Below, piece after piece: positions 17,993 through 26,886 of a stretch of DNA of 64,000 bases. The DNA comes from Sutcliffiella horikoshii (GTDB taxonomy: Bacteria; Bacillota; Bacilli; Bacillales; Bacillaceae_I). Below the pieces are notes generated by a model. That model ran no database searches. It saw nothing but the letters and a program-made list of their open reading frames with translations, and was not told the origin of the DNA. The stretch spans positions 1-64,000 of the forward strand of contig NZ_JAIVKY010000013.1 in the NCBI RefSeq assembly GCF_020524325.1, given 5' to 3'. Position numbers and translations under genes: made by a program. How positions within the stretch are numbered: the stretch's first letter is position 1; every line of letters starts with the position of its first letter.

Positions 17993-19255
17993 TTAAATCA
18001 ACCTCCTTTTTGGGAAAATAGGAATGGCGATCAGGAGGAGGGCGATACTTACCAATGCTAAGCGGAATAGGTTACCTGTGACCGCTGAGAGCTCCCCGCC
18101 ACTTAATATTTTCAGATACCCCTGCAAGGCGGCACCATTGGGTGTAAAGGATGCAATCGTAAACATTGTGTCGGATACCTCATTCCAAGGGACAAAGCTT
18201 CCACCCAAGAAAGCAAAAACACTGACAAGGAATCCCGAAAACATCGTGGATACCCGCTGTGTTTCAAAGCGGTAATTCAAGGCGGTGATCAACACGGCCA
18301 TGGAGCCGACCACAAAACTGAAGAAAAGTGTAATCGACAGGAAGGCAAGGAGATCCGGCCATATCACCTGATAAATCAAAGCGGCCAAACCGTACAAAGC
18401 ACACAATTGAAGGAAGCAAATAAGCACTGCTGAAAACCACTTACTGGAAGCGTACATCCAAGGATTTGTATTGGTAAGCAGGATTCGGTCATACACAAAA
18501 GTGGCTTTTTCATAATAAGCATAGCCAGCTACAAAGGACACGACATATAAAGCAAACATCGTACTCATCCCCACAGCAAAATAACCAAAGGAATCCACTG
18601 GCACCTTTCCGTCCACTGTTACTGTTTCACCTGTCACCTCAGCTACTGCCTCAAATTCAGGTGGAGCCTGGTTGATTTGTTGGGCCTCTTGCGTTAACAC
18701 CGTTTGCAAACGCATCTGGTCAGTAAAATTCTCTACAACATCTGAGAGCATATTTGCTTCCAAACCCTTACCTTCGTTCAAATAAAGCTCCAATTCTTTT
18801 GTTGTTTCCTGGTTGAAAAATTGACTTTTCCAAGTCTCCAAGCGAAGGCCCTCTGAAAATTGCAGAACCCCAGCGTATTCGTCATTAGCCAAAGCCGTGT
18901 CTAGGTCTGTTTCTTCTTTTACTTTTAGCAAATCTTGAAGTTCCTCTTTCATTACCGTATCCACGAGCAATTCTGGCAGGGAGGTCTGTTCGGCAGCTTC
19001 AAGGATTGGCGTTCTGGCTTGGTCAGGAATATTTTCCGCTACCATCCATTCGTCAAATTTTGCTAACTCAGCAGGGAGGTCGCCTTTGTCAATGACTGCA
19101 ACCTGCGCATTGAGAGTAATATCTTCATCAGAGTGCCCCCCTAATGCAAACCCAAGAATCGTTATTAACACAAACGGCATCGCAAGCAAAATCAGGACTT
19201 CTTTTTTGTCGCGGAGCAAGTGAAGGAGATCTTTTTTAATAAATGCACTTAACAC
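17993..19255 (-). CDS. ABC-2 type transporter permease, first subunit
   Basis: The 420-residue permease has an N-terminal helix (about 22-40), a long extracellular segment (about 45-230) rich in acidic residues and a C-terminal bundle of five or six helices. The start is a GTG after a GGGGGG site, 12 bases past the ATPase stop. It would pair with the next permease to form the membrane channel used by the ATPase. Confidence 0.8.
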   Translation of the reverse strand: MLSAFIKKDLLHLLRDKKEVLILLAMPFVLITILGFALGGHSDEDITLNAQVAVIDKGDLPAELAKFDEWMVAENIPDQARTPILEAAEQTSLPELLVDTVMKEELQDLLKVKEETDLDTALANDEYAGVLQFSEGLRLETWKSQFFNQETTKELELYLNEGKGLEANMLSDVVENFTDQMRLQTVLTQEAQQINQAPPEFEAVAEVTGETVTVDGKVPVDSFGYFAVGMSTMFALYVVSFVAGYAYYEKATFVYDRILLTNTNPWMYASSKWFSAVLICFLQLCALYGLAALIYQVIWPDLLAFLSITLFFSFVVGSMAVLITALNYRFETQRVSTMFSGFLVSVFAFLGGSFVPWNEVSDTMFTIASFTPNGAALQGYLKILSGGELSAVTGNLFRLALVSIALLLIAIPIFPKRRLI

Positions 19256-19267
19256 GTCGGCGCCCCC

Positions 19268-20200
19268 CTAATCCCGAAGCTTGCGACCGGTCAGATGCAA
19301 AAAGACATCCTCAAGTGTCGGAGCTTTTATTTGAATGCCTTTAAGCGGACTTTCTGTTTGCTTTGCCGCATCAAAAACATCTTCAAGTAAGTTAATCTTC
19401 TTTGGAGCAAGCAAGATAATTTTTTTATCAAGCGTAGTGATGGAAGAAATAGCTGGGATGCTCTCCAACTTCTCAATAAATGCCGGGTTGACCTTTTCCA
19501 CTTCCACCTCGATGGTATGCTCAGAGGAAAGGATATTCTTTACTTCATCCTTTGTCCCGGAGGCGATCACTTCGCCGCGATCCATGATGTAGAGGCGCTG
19601 ACAAAGAAACTCCACTTCCTCCATGTAATGACTGGTGTAGAGAACCGTGATCCCCTTTTCTTCGTTCAGTTTTTTCACCGTTTCCAAGATGTAATTTCTC
19701 GATTGCGGATCGATTCCAACAGTCGGTTCATCCATGATTAAGATTTCCGGTCTGTGAAGTAGTGCCACTGCAATGTTGAGTCTACGCTTCATCCCCCCGG
19801 AAAATTGCTTTACCGGTTCTTTTTGACGCTGTTCAAGACCGACCAACGTCAGGACTTCTTCTATTCTCTGTTTCAATTCGCTTTTTGGCAGTTTGTAAAT
19901 CTTCCCGAAGAAGCTCATATTTTCATAGGCAGTGAGTTCCGGAAAAACGGCGATCTCTTGCGGAACGACACCTAGGATTTCTCTAAGGTGCTGCGGTTGT
20001 TCTTTGACGCTTTCCCCTTTAAGTAACACATCCCCGCTTGTCGGTTTAACGAGAGAAGAAAGCATGGAGATGGTGGTGGATTTGCCGGCTCCGTTTGGCC
20101 CAAGCAGTCCTACTGTCTCCCCTTTTTCTAAGTATAAGTTGACGCCTTTAACGGCTTGCGTGTTTTTAAACGTTTTGGTTAGTTGAATGGCTTCTAGCAT
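19268..20200 (-). CDS. ABC transporter ATP-binding protein (LnrL/CcmA type)
   Basis: The 310-residue ATPase has Walker A GPNGAGKST near 36-44, signature FSGGMKRRL near 135, Walker B EILIMDEPT near 155-162 and the H-loop TSHYMEE. A C-terminal regulatory extension (about 220-310) is typical of drug-export ATPases. It drives the two downstream permeases. Upstream are a DUF58 gene, a response regulator and a histidine kinase on the same strand, so the five-gene signalling/transport order of lnrJKLMN is kept with one extra gene inserted. Confidence 0.88.
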   Translation of the reverse strand: MLEAIQLTKTFKNTQAVKGVNLYLEKGETVGLLGPNGAGKSTTISMLSSLVKPTSGDVLLKGESVKEQPQHLREILGVVPQEIAVFPELTAYENMSFFGKIYKLPKSELKQRIEEVLTLVGLEQRQKEPVKQFSGGMKRRLNIAVALLHRPEILIMDEPTVGIDPQSRNYILETVKKLNEEKGITVLYTSHYMEEVEFLCQRLYIMDRGEVIASGTKDEVKNILSSEHTIEVEVEKVNPAFIEKLESIPAISSITTLDKKIILLAPKKINLLEDVFDAAKQTESPLKGIQIKAPTLEDVFLHLTGRKLRD

Positions 20201-20326
20201 TTTGATGGCCCCCTTTGTTACTTCTACTATACTATCGGTACGGGGGAAGTTAACCTGAAGAAGGTCATTAGTTTGTGGGGGGCGGGGTGACTTTAGTCAC
20301 TATTGTGGGTGGGGGCGTATAGACGC

Positions 20327-20355
20327 AAAAAAAAGCCCGAATGGATTTTCGAGCT
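20327..20355 (-). terminator. Terminator at the end of the DUF58 gene
   Basis: On the minus strand AGCTCGA pairs with TCGGGCT (one G-T pair) and is followed by seven T. The stem abuts the stop codon. The 20201-20326 gap also contains a single GGGCGTATAGAC sequence (20313) shared with the array at 21703. Confidence 0.7.
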
Positions 20356-21636
20356 TTACGCATGCTTCATTAAATTCTCTTGGTGCTTTAAACCTTTCCG
20401 CATCCTCACCATCTTCACTCCAGCCCCGGCATTCTCTAAAACAAAGCCTTCCGTGGAAACCGGCAAATTCCACTTCTCCATCACCGCTTGCTCTGCACAT
20501 GCAATGACATATGGATGCCTTAGTGCATGCTGGTGTAGGATTTGTCCGAACGTCATGGAAGGAATCATCACGTTCTCCACCTTGATTCGAGCTAAAAGCA
20601 TCATTCCTGCATACAGTTGTTGCTTGGCTTCCCCTGCATTCATCACGATATACGAAGGGTTCCCGAGTTTCTTAATATTCACCAGAATGGAATAGGAGAT
20701 ATTGTGCTTAGTAGCATAGTGTAGAAGAAACGCGATGCCCCGCATTTTTTCCTCAAAGTTGCTGGTACTGATATCAATGACAAACAGCCATGATAGTTGG
20801 GTTGTCCGTTCGTACACTTTGGACTGGAGGCTGTTCATTCTAGCCGTTGCCTTCCAATGAATCTGTCCGAAGGGATCGCCAGGCACATAATCCCGTGTGC
20901 CAAGCACTCTGCTTTTCTCTTCAAACAGGGAACTTCTACTCGGCTGCTCTCCCTGCTTCTTAGGAGAGATTTTTTCAAGCCCCGCTACCTTCTCGTTTCT
21001 CGGATAGACGATGACCTCAAACTGCATTTTGTCTCTCGTCTGAAGGTATACTTTTCCCCATCCAAAGAAAGAATTGATTTCCATATCGAACAGGTGGAGC
21101 TGGGCCACGCCTCTTTTCACAGCTGTGAAAGGAAGTACGACCTCCCATTGACTCCGCCCTACCTGTTGGAACTTAAAATATAGCTGGTTCATATGTATTT
21201 GTTCTTCCCCATGTTGAAACAATATGTTTTTGTCCGTTCCCACTCTAAGCTTTCCGAAAAATATCGGAAGTAAACTGTTGTGGGTGATCCGAAGTCTCAG
21301 CATCCCCTCATCTTCAGTGAACAGCTTCAATTTTTCTTCCAGTATGTGGATCTCAAGCTTTTTGGCCACATGGGTGAGGTAGTAAAAGTTCCCCCACATA
21401 TAAGCTAATATAGCGAAAAAGAGGAAAATTAACGGAGTAGATCCTAAAAAGATGGATGTGGACAGCAGGAGAAAAAGAAAAGCATTCATAAACCGAAGCC
21501 CTCTTTCGTTCTCTATTTGTTGCACCCAGCCACTCCATTCATCATTTGAATAGGTTCCGGACTTTTTACCCCTGACTCGTTGTTTTATCCGTTGAAACCG
21601 CGTTTCCATATGCAAATCATATTGGTTTAGATCCAT
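20356..21636 (-). CDS. DUF58 domain protein
   Basis: The 426-residue protein has two close hydrophobic helices (about 50-90) and a DUF58 domain with the motif RDYVPGDPFGQIHWKATAR near 250-270, followed by a von Willebrand A-like segment (LFVIDIS). Family members usually sit beside MoxR ATPases and transglutaminase-like genes, but none are here. It lies between a response regulator and an ABC transporter, so it may be part of the same envelope-stress unit. AAGGAGGAAG precedes the ATG. Function is not known. Confidence 0.8.
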   Translation of the reverse strand: MDLNQYDLHMETRFQRIKQRVRGKKSGTYSNDEWSGWVQQIENERGLRFMNAFLFLLLSTSIFLGSTPLIFLFFAILAYMWGNFYYLTHVAKKLEIHILEEKLKLFTEDEGMLRLRITHNSLLPIFFGKLRVGTDKNILFQHGEEQIHMNQLYFKFQQVGRSQWEVVLPFTAVKRGVAQLHLFDMEINSFFGWGKVYLQTRDKMQFEVIVYPRNEKVAGLEKISPKKQGEQPSRSSLFEEKSRVLGTRDYVPGDPFGQIHWKATARMNSLQSKVYERTTQLSWLFVIDISTSNFEEKMRGIAFLLHYATKHNISYSILVNIKKLGNPSYIVMNAGEAKQQLYAGMMLLARIKVENVMIPSMTFGQILHQHALRHPYVIACAEQAVMEKWNLPVSTEGFVLENAGAGVKMVRMRKGLKHQENLMKHA

Positions 21637-21702
21637 TTATCTTCCTCCTTTTATTGGCTCGGGGTGACTTTAGGTGTCTGGGGGAGGACGTGCCTTCAGA
21701 TC

Positions 21703-21850
21703 GGGCTAAATGGAGCGCTCTATAAGACGGAACGTGCTGTGTTACTTCCGCTGCGGGCGTATAGACCCCTTCTATTTGACCGAACACCCTGTTTCTCTTC
21801 CGCTTCGGGCGTATAGAGCCCTTCTATTAGACTAAACGCTCCGATTTATG
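21703..21850. repeat. 52-bp periodic array around GGGCGTATAGA
   Basis: Three units start with GGGC at 21703, 21755 and 21807, exactly 52 bp apart. Units two and three share GGGCGTATAGAnCCCTTCTATT and CTTCCGCT. Unit one is degenerate but aligns over its whole length. It lies between the response regulator and the DUF58 gene. Confidence 0.8.
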
Positions 21851-21871
21851 GGAACATAGTTTCACACCAGC

Positions 21872-22510
21872 CTACACAACCCCATTCCGAATCGCAAAAA
21901 TTGCAAGCTGCGTGCGGTCTCTCAGCCCAAGCTTCTGCAAAATGACCGTCACATGATTTTTCACCGTTCCAATAGACAGATGCAAGGCTTCCGCAATTTC
22001 TTGGTTATTTTTCCCCTCACCGACTAGCTGTAAAATGGACCGCTCCCGGCTGGTCAACTCGACCATCTCCACACTGGAGGATTCCAAGGGGCGGTTAATC
22101 AACCTCGGCACCACCTTCCCAGCTACAGCGGCATCGATGGAAATCCCGCCATTCAAACAGCTTTCGATGGAGGACAAAAGACTCGCCGCATCCGCATCCT
22201 TTAAAAGATAGCCCAATGCCCCAAGCTTTAACGCTTCCATTGCATACTCGTCATCTGCAAAAGTCGTCAGAATAAGCACTTTCGCTTTCGGGTCACGCTG
22301 CCTGATGACCTTTGTCGCTTCAATCCCCGTCATAACAGGCATCCGTACATCCATCAGCACCAAGTCCACCAGATGTTTCTCATAAGCATCCACTGCTTCC
22401 TTTCCATTTGCGACCTCAGCCACAACACGAAACGAAGGATGCTGTTCAATCATCATTTTTATTCCTTGCCGAACCAACGCCTGGTCCTCCGCTAGCAATA
22501 TATTAATCAC
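21872..22510 (-). CDS. NarL/LuxR-family response regulator
   Basis: The 212-residue regulator has a receiver domain with phosphoacceptor D54 (LVLMDVRMP), conserved acidic residues E8/D9 and K near 104, and a C-terminal LuxR-type helix-turn-helix (about 148-208, NNQEIAEALHLSIGTVKNHV). The GTG start directly follows the kinase stop, so the two are coupled. By analogy with LnrK it should activate the ABC exporter genes further on. Confidence 0.88.
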   Translation of the reverse strand: MINILLAEDQALVRQGIKMMIEQHPSFRVVAEVANGKEAVDAYEKHLVDLVLMDVRMPVMTGIEATKVIRQRDPKAKVLILTTFADDEYAMEALKLGALGYLLKDADAASLLSSIESCLNGGISIDAAVAGKVVPRLINRPLESSSVEMVELTSRERSILQLVGEGKNNQEIAEALHLSIGTVKNHVTVILQKLGLRDRTQLAIFAIRNGVV

Positions 22511-23644
22511 TTAATATGTAACTCCCTTCAAAGGAAAAATTCCCTTCACTGTAAAATATCCCTCTGTAACTTCCCGCTCCATCCGTCCGTTCAGACCCTC
22601 CATTCGCTTTCGCATATTTTGCAGTCCAAATCCTTCTTCCACAGGCCTTGAAACCTCCATTTTATTCTCCACCTTCACCTGAAAGCTGTGCTCTCCGATG
22701 ATCTCAAGTGTAATGGAGATTTCCTTCGAATTCCCGTGCCTCATCGCATTGGTGAGTCCTTCTTGCACAAATCGGTATAAAACAATATTCTGATCATTGG
22801 TCAGTGGCTGTGAAAGCACACCCCTTTTAGTCGTCAACTGTACCCTCATCTGACTTTCCGCTTCTAATTTTCTAATCAAATGAATTACCGATGAGATTCC
22901 TTGCTCCTCTTCCCCTTGCAAAGCCTTTACTGCTTTTCGCATCCCATCCAAGCTTTCACGGGCCAATTGTTTGGATTGCTTCACAATGGCTGCAACCTTC
23001 TCTTCCCCCGCTGCCTGCTCCGCCACTGCCAGCTGCATCATGAGTGCTGTCAGCTGATGGCCCACAGAATCATGAATATCTCTAGCAATTCGGTTCCGCT
23101 CCTCGACCCTGGCAACCTCTTCATTCTCAAGCACCTGTCTTTTCAGAACACGATACTCCACCAACAAGCTTTTCCACTCTCTATCAAACTTCTCATTATC
23201 ACGGTAGTACCGATGGATAAACGCCCCCACTCCAATTAACATGATGAAAAGAAATAAGTGATAGTAAAATAGCTCAGAAACTGCTAGAACGCTAAGGGTG
23301 AACATAACTGGCAAGAGAACAGCCATTGTCGTGAGAACTGCCTGTTTGGTAGTGGAAGATTGCATTCCTTCCAGCAAAATAAAGTAGACTAACAGCCAAG
23401 GCAACACATCAAACGGCTTCATAATAAAGTGTTGCATCAATACTACGGCCCCAGTTGCCAAAAAATATGCCACCCATTTCGCATTCCAAATAGGCATGGA
23501 AAAATAAAGCCCCAAATACAGTCCAGCAGCTAAAAGATAGGCAGCCAACAGTGTGCCTGCTAGAGAATAGTAGATTGGTATGATTAAAAGAATTGCGCAT
23601 ACAAAACACAGTTTTACCCAAATTAAACTAATTCTGCTACCCAT
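22511..23644 (-). CDS. Sensor histidine kinase, NarX/DesK-LnrJ class
   Basis: The 377-residue kinase begins with five or six membrane helices (about 8-148) with almost no extracellular loops, then a HisKA_3 dimerization domain with the phosphorylated histidine H191 (RIARDIHDSVGHQL) and an ATP-binding domain with N-box and GFGLQNM. The lack of an outer sensor loop suggests it senses the membrane itself, as in DesK and LnrJ. It is first in the rightmost part of the leftward cluster. Between it and the gene to the right lies one CAAACGTTTG palindrome (about 23703-23715). Confidence 0.87.
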   Translation of the reverse strand: MGSRISLIWVKLCFVCAILLIIPIYYSLAGTLLAAYLLAAGLYLGLYFSMPIWNAKWVAYFLATGAVVLMQHFIMKPFDVLPWLLVYFILLEGMQSSTTKQAVLTTMAVLLPVMFTLSVLAVSELFYYHLFLFIMLIGVGAFIHRYYRDNEKFDREWKSLLVEYRVLKRQVLENEEVARVEERNRIARDIHDSVGHQLTALMMQLAVAEQAAGEEKVAAIVKQSKQLARESLDGMRKAVKALQGEEEQGISSVIHLIRKLEAESQMRVQLTTKRGVLSQPLTNDQNIVLYRFVQEGLTNAMRHGNSKEISITLEIIGEHSFQVKVENKMEVSRPVEEGFGLQNMRKRMEGLNGRMEREVTEGYFTVKGIFPLKGVTY

Positions 23645-23715
23645 AAAACATTCCCGCCTTTATTTTATGTGAATTCTTGTTGTTCGATGAATTCTCCTTT
23701 TGAACAAACGTTTGT

Positions 23716-24393
23716 CTAAAAAATCTTCTTTAACTTCTTCATTGCCGCTTCTGACGTAAAGCTTTCAAAATGGTTCATCAGTTTTTCGGCTGCCTCTTCC
23801 CTCTTCAATTCCGACGCTTCAATTAAGTTTCTGTCACACCAATGCTGCATCGTTTCATAGGAAGTACTGCTCCACCCATTCTTTTCGCCATTTTCGTCCT
23901 GCTTTTCTTTCGTCCCCGATACCACAATATCTAAGTTGCCTTGCAGCTCCAATAATGCCTGGTCGAAAGCTTTCTTCTTTTCTTTTTCCTTCATTCCAGC
24001 TTTTGCTCGCAGTACTCTCGTATCAATTCCCTGGTTTTCTGAAATGAGGCTGAAAAGGGTTAAAGCTTCACGGGACACTTCTCCTTTTTCAAATCGCTTC
24101 TCCATGGTTTCTTGGCTTGCAAGTGCAGCAAGCATCAGCGGAAGTAGGTACTTAGAAATGAACACCGCTTTTTTCTTAATGAATTTTCCATAAGCCGCCA
24201 CCCCATCTGCGGCAAATTGCGTCCTCCAAATCCACGGATCTTGCTCCGTGTCAGAATGCCACGCCTCTTTTGGGGTCATGCTTCCGAGCGATGGGTAATC
24301 ATCAAATAACGGCGCAAGCGGAAGTAAGCCCACTTCCTTAATCACGGCAACGGCCTCTTCATATGTATGAATGGTAGTAGTTTGTGTAGTCAT
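23716..24393 (-). CDS. AlkZ/YcaQ-related protein
   Basis: The 225-residue protein resembles the short AlkZ-related proteins of Bacillus, with a conserved middle (QDPWIWRTQFAADGVAAYGKF) and a winged-helix-like C-terminal half. True AlkZ glycosylases unhook DNA crosslinks with a QxQ motif, which I do not see here, so the activity is uncertain. The start at 24393 is set by AAGGAGAGG. An ATG 13 codons upstream has no site. It is divergent from the padR operon and its promoter region is shared with the PadR operators. Confidence 0.65.
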   Translation of the reverse strand: MTTQTTTIHTYEEAVAVIKEVGLLPLAPLFDDYPSLGSMTPKEAWHSDTEQDPWIWRTQFAADGVAAYGKFIKKKAVFISKYLLPLMLAALASQETMEKRFEKGEVSREALTLFSLISENQGIDTRVLRAKAGMKEKEKKKAFDQALLELQGNLDIVVSGTKEKQDENGEKNGWSSTSYETMQHWCDRNLIEASELKREEAAEKLMNHFESFTSEAAMKKLKKIF

Positions 24394-24462
24394 TGTAATC
24401 CTCTCCTTATATTTTAGAAATTCTACAAACACCGCAAAGAGTCCTTTAAAAATTTTCCAAAT

Positions 24463-24561
24463 ATACCTTGCATTACAAGATAGCTACGCATATAATGAGA
24501 GTATCATGTAATACAAGATAGCCGCAGCACTTTGTCACAGTACCTTGTTATACAAGATACC
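24463..24561 (+). promoter_or_regulatory. padR promoter with three operator copies
   Basis: A near-ideal promoter, TTGCAT (24468-24473), 17 bp, TATAAT (24491-24496), is covered by three similar dyads: CCTTGcATTACAAGATAGC (24466-24484), the ATGTAATACAAGATAGC dyad (24502-24522) and CCTTGTTATACAAGATACC (24543-24561). The common half TACAAGATA recurs at steps of 38 and 39 bp. The first overlaps the -35, the second the start site. The ATG follows at 24604. Confidence 0.8.
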
Positions 24562-24603
24562 GAAGCAAAATTACCCTTTACCACAACCAAAGTAGGTGAA
24601 CAC

Positions 24604-24936
24604 ATGGCAGCAAGAAGCCAGCTATTAAAAGGAATCCTCGATGCCTGTGTGATGGCGATTGTTGAGGAGAAAGCAGTCTACGGGTATGAACTGTCCCAGC
24701 AACTGCAAAAAGTCGGATTACCGGACATCAGTGAAGGCACCATCTATCCGGTGCTGCTCCGACTCCAAAAGAACGGATTCATCATAGGGGAAATGCGTCC
24801 TTCCGCTTCCGGACCGAACCGTAAGTACTATTTTCTAACGGACTCCGGAAAAGAAGAACTGGAACGAATCTCAAGCGAATGGATGCTGATTGCAGGTCCT
24901 GTAAGTCAATTATTGCAAAGAGGGGAAAACGAATGA
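24604..24936 (+). CDS. PadR-family transcriptional repressor
   Basis: The 110-residue protein is a compact PadR winged helix (about 8-85, ILDACVMAIVEEKAVYGYELSQ, with DISEGTIYPVLLRLQKNG as recognition part) and a dimerization helix. A longer frame from 24532 exists, but it would start inside an operator. TAGGTGA 5 bases before 24604 and the usual MAxRSQLLKG start fit better. It overlaps the next gene by 4 bp (ATGA). It likely represses its own operon through the three upstream dyads. Confidence 0.88.
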   Translation: MAARSQLLKGILDACVMAIVEEKAVYGYELSQQLQKVGLPDISEGTIYPVLLRLQKNGFIIGEMRPSASGPNRKYYFLTDSGKEELERISSEWMLIAGPVSQLLQRGENE

Positions 24937-25613
24937 GAGATACAAAAAGATTGATTGAAGAGAACAATGAAAAACGGAAGCTGTTGAGTGATGATAACTT
25001 GGGGTTATATGAGGATTTTCTTGTCTATATTCGCACCGACCTGCGAGTGGCGGAGCGTGAAGGCGAAGAACTATTGATGGAACTACTTGATCATATGCTA
25101 GAAGCACAACATGAAGGGCGACCTGCAAAAGATTTGTTCGGGGAAGATCCTAAAGTATATGCAGATGAAATAATTGAAAGCTTGCCAAGCGAAAAGAAAC
25201 GCGAAGCCATTCCATTTATAACGACGATCCTTTGCAACCTGTTAGGCTGGGGAGCAATCAATGTCGGCCTTGTTTATTTAGTCCTTTCCCAATTCGTTGA
25301 TGTGAAGGATTCTGTCTCGCTTAGCAGCTTGCTGACCATATTTCTTCCCATCCTTTTTTCCACCATTCTTGGTATTAAAGTAATCTTTAGTTTGGTAAGA
25401 TCTACTTTATTCCAAGAAAAGAAAAGCTCTAAAAAAGCATACTGGAAAGCAGGATTATATGGAGGCGGGTCTTTCGCTGTTATTTTACTGATTGCATGGT
25501 TAATTCCTGACTTCGGTCCGAAAGTGCAAATTGTATGGTGGATCGCTATAATTGTAGGCCTTGTCTTAATTCTTTCAGGAAAGTTCGTTCAACGCCAATT
25601 TAACACCCATTAA
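24933..25613 (+). CDS. DUF1129/HAAS-type membrane protein
   Basis: The 226-residue protein has a helical cytoplasmic N-terminal part (about 1-95) with a short repeat-like segment (EELLMELLDHMLEAQHEG) seen in proteins paired with PadR repressors, then four membrane helices (about 100-222). Start 24933 overlaps the padR stop and follows AGAGGGGAA. The role is unknown. PadR-linked membrane proteins are often stress- or antibiotic-responsive. Confidence 0.75.
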   Translation: MRDTKRLIEENNEKRKLLSDDNLGLYEDFLVYIRTDLRVAEREGEELLMELLDHMLEAQHEGRPAKDLFGEDPKVYADEIIESLPSEKKREAIPFITTILCNLLGWGAINVGLVYLVLSQFVDVKDSVSLSSLLTIFLPILFSTILGIKVIFSLVRSTLFQEKKSSKKAYWKAGLYGGGSFAVILLIAWLIPDFGPKVQIVWWIAIIVGLVLILSGKFVQRQFNTH

Positions 25614-25633
25614 AAGAAAGGAGCAAACAAGAA

Positions 25634-26395
25634 ATGAACCAATTACCTTTATCTAAGAAAAGCCAAACATTCATAGAAAATCTACGGATCTACCTATTTT
25701 CCTGCGGCAAAAAAACAAATGAAATTGACGAGATTACCGATGAGTTAGAAGTGCATCTATACGAGGCGGAAAAAGAGAACAAGAGTGTCGAGCATATCAT
25801 CGGAAACTCCCCAAAAGAATACATGGAGCAAATCTCGGGCGAAATGTCTTTTGATATACGGGGCTGGGCTAAGTATGTTCCAATTATCATACTTGGGGCT
25901 TTTTCCGGCATCGTCCTTAAGGACATTGTCTTTGGCGGGTTTCAATACTCGTTGGTCGAGCTGATTGGTTATCCGTTAGTATGCATTGTTCTGTTACTTG
26001 CCTATATGTGGACATTCAGGCATATTTCCAGCCATACTTTCTCCAAATCAAAGGAGTATTTTTTCTTTGGTTTAGCAAGCTTTCTATCGACGGCAATGTT
26101 TGTAGGATTAATGTTCCTGCCAAATTATATCGATTCACCGATTATCATGCTTGGCTATTACGGCAACCTCATTGTCGCAAGTATGGCCATCTCGTTTTTG
26201 ATTGGGATATCGATTTGGAGTAAAACGGTTGTTTCCATTGTGCTTCCCATCTTCTACATTGTTCCGGAATATTTGGTGGGCTTTGCCGACTTATCGGTAG
26301 AAAACCAACTTTGGATCAGCAGTCTGATAATGTACGCATTAATCGGCGCATATTTATACTTCGAGCTTAAGAGGACATCCACCTCTGCAAAATAA
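25634..26395 (+). CDS. Membrane protein with HAAS-type N-terminal domain
   Basis: The 253-residue protein repeats the design of its upstream neighbour: an N-terminal helical domain (about 1-75, EIDEITDELEVHLYEAEKE) followed by six membrane helices (about 82-248). AAGGAG lies 10 bases before the ATG and the gap to the preceding gene is 20 bases, so it is the last gene of the padR operon. No catalytic motif is visible. Confidence 0.75.
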   Translation: MNQLPLSKKSQTFIENLRIYLFSCGKKTNEIDEITDELEVHLYEAEKENKSVEHIIGNSPKEYMEQISGEMSFDIRGWAKYVPIIILGAFSGIVLKDIVFGGFQYSLVELIGYPLVCIVLLLAYMWTFRHISSHTFSKSKEYFFFGLASFLSTAMFVGLMFLPNYIDSPIIMLGYYGNLIVASMAISFLIGISIWSKTVVSIVLPIFYIVPEYLVGFADLSVENQLWISSLIMYALIGAYLYFELKRTSTSAK

Positions 26396-26433
26396 AAACT
26401 GGGAGCTGCGCGTGTTAAATTGCGCCAGCTCCC
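26394..26433 (-). terminator. Terminator between converging genes
   Basis: GGGAGCTG (26401-26408) pairs with CAGCTCCC (26426-26433). On the minus strand five T follow, so it serves the SRPBCC/MerR operon best and may also stop the padR operon. Confidence 0.8.
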
Positions 26434-26436
26434 TCT

Positions 26437-26886
26437 CTATTTCATCGATTCCGCTTCCACCCGGTCCATATACTCCTGAACAACTTTGTTGTTGCTCTTC
26501 TCGCTGCCAAGCTTCAGCATTGCACGCCCCACGAAATTGACTCCTTTGTTATGCCCAGCATAAATGAACCGTGTATGTGCCTCATCCACCTTCTCCAGTG
26601 TAAAAGACAAGTTGATTTCAAATGCCTTTCCAAGTACAAAAGCTATTTGTTTATGTTTCCTCTCAGGCTTGTCCTCATAAGCAAGCGTCTCCACAATATA
26701 CGTTTCCAACCTCTTGCCCTCGCGATATGTTTGCTGGTGTTTCGCCCCAACCTCTGTTTCTGTTTTTTCTATCAGCGTGTGCTCCTCCACTTTCGGCATC
26801 GTTCTTTTAATATTTTTGTCGTAGAACAATTCCCATACTTTTTCAATAGGGACAGGTATCACTCGTTCTTCTTTCCATTGAATCAT
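26437..26886 (-). CDS. SRPBCC-family protein
   Basis: The 149-residue protein fits the START/SRPBCC (polyketide cyclase/AHSA1-like) fold, with the typical opening KEERVIPVPIEKVWELFYD and alternating strands through residue 120. These proteins bind hydrophobic ligands in a deep cavity. It follows a MerR gene with a 4-bp ATGA overlap, so it is probably the regulated partner. No specific ligand can be named. Confidence 0.78.
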   Translation of the reverse strand: MIQWKEERVIPVPIEKVWELFYDKNIKRTMPKVEEHTLIEKTETEVGAKHQQTYREGKRLETYIVETLAYEDKPERKHKQIAFVLGKAFEINLSFTLEKVDEAHTRFIYAGHNKGVNFVGRAMLKLGSEKSNNKVVQEYMDRVEAESMK

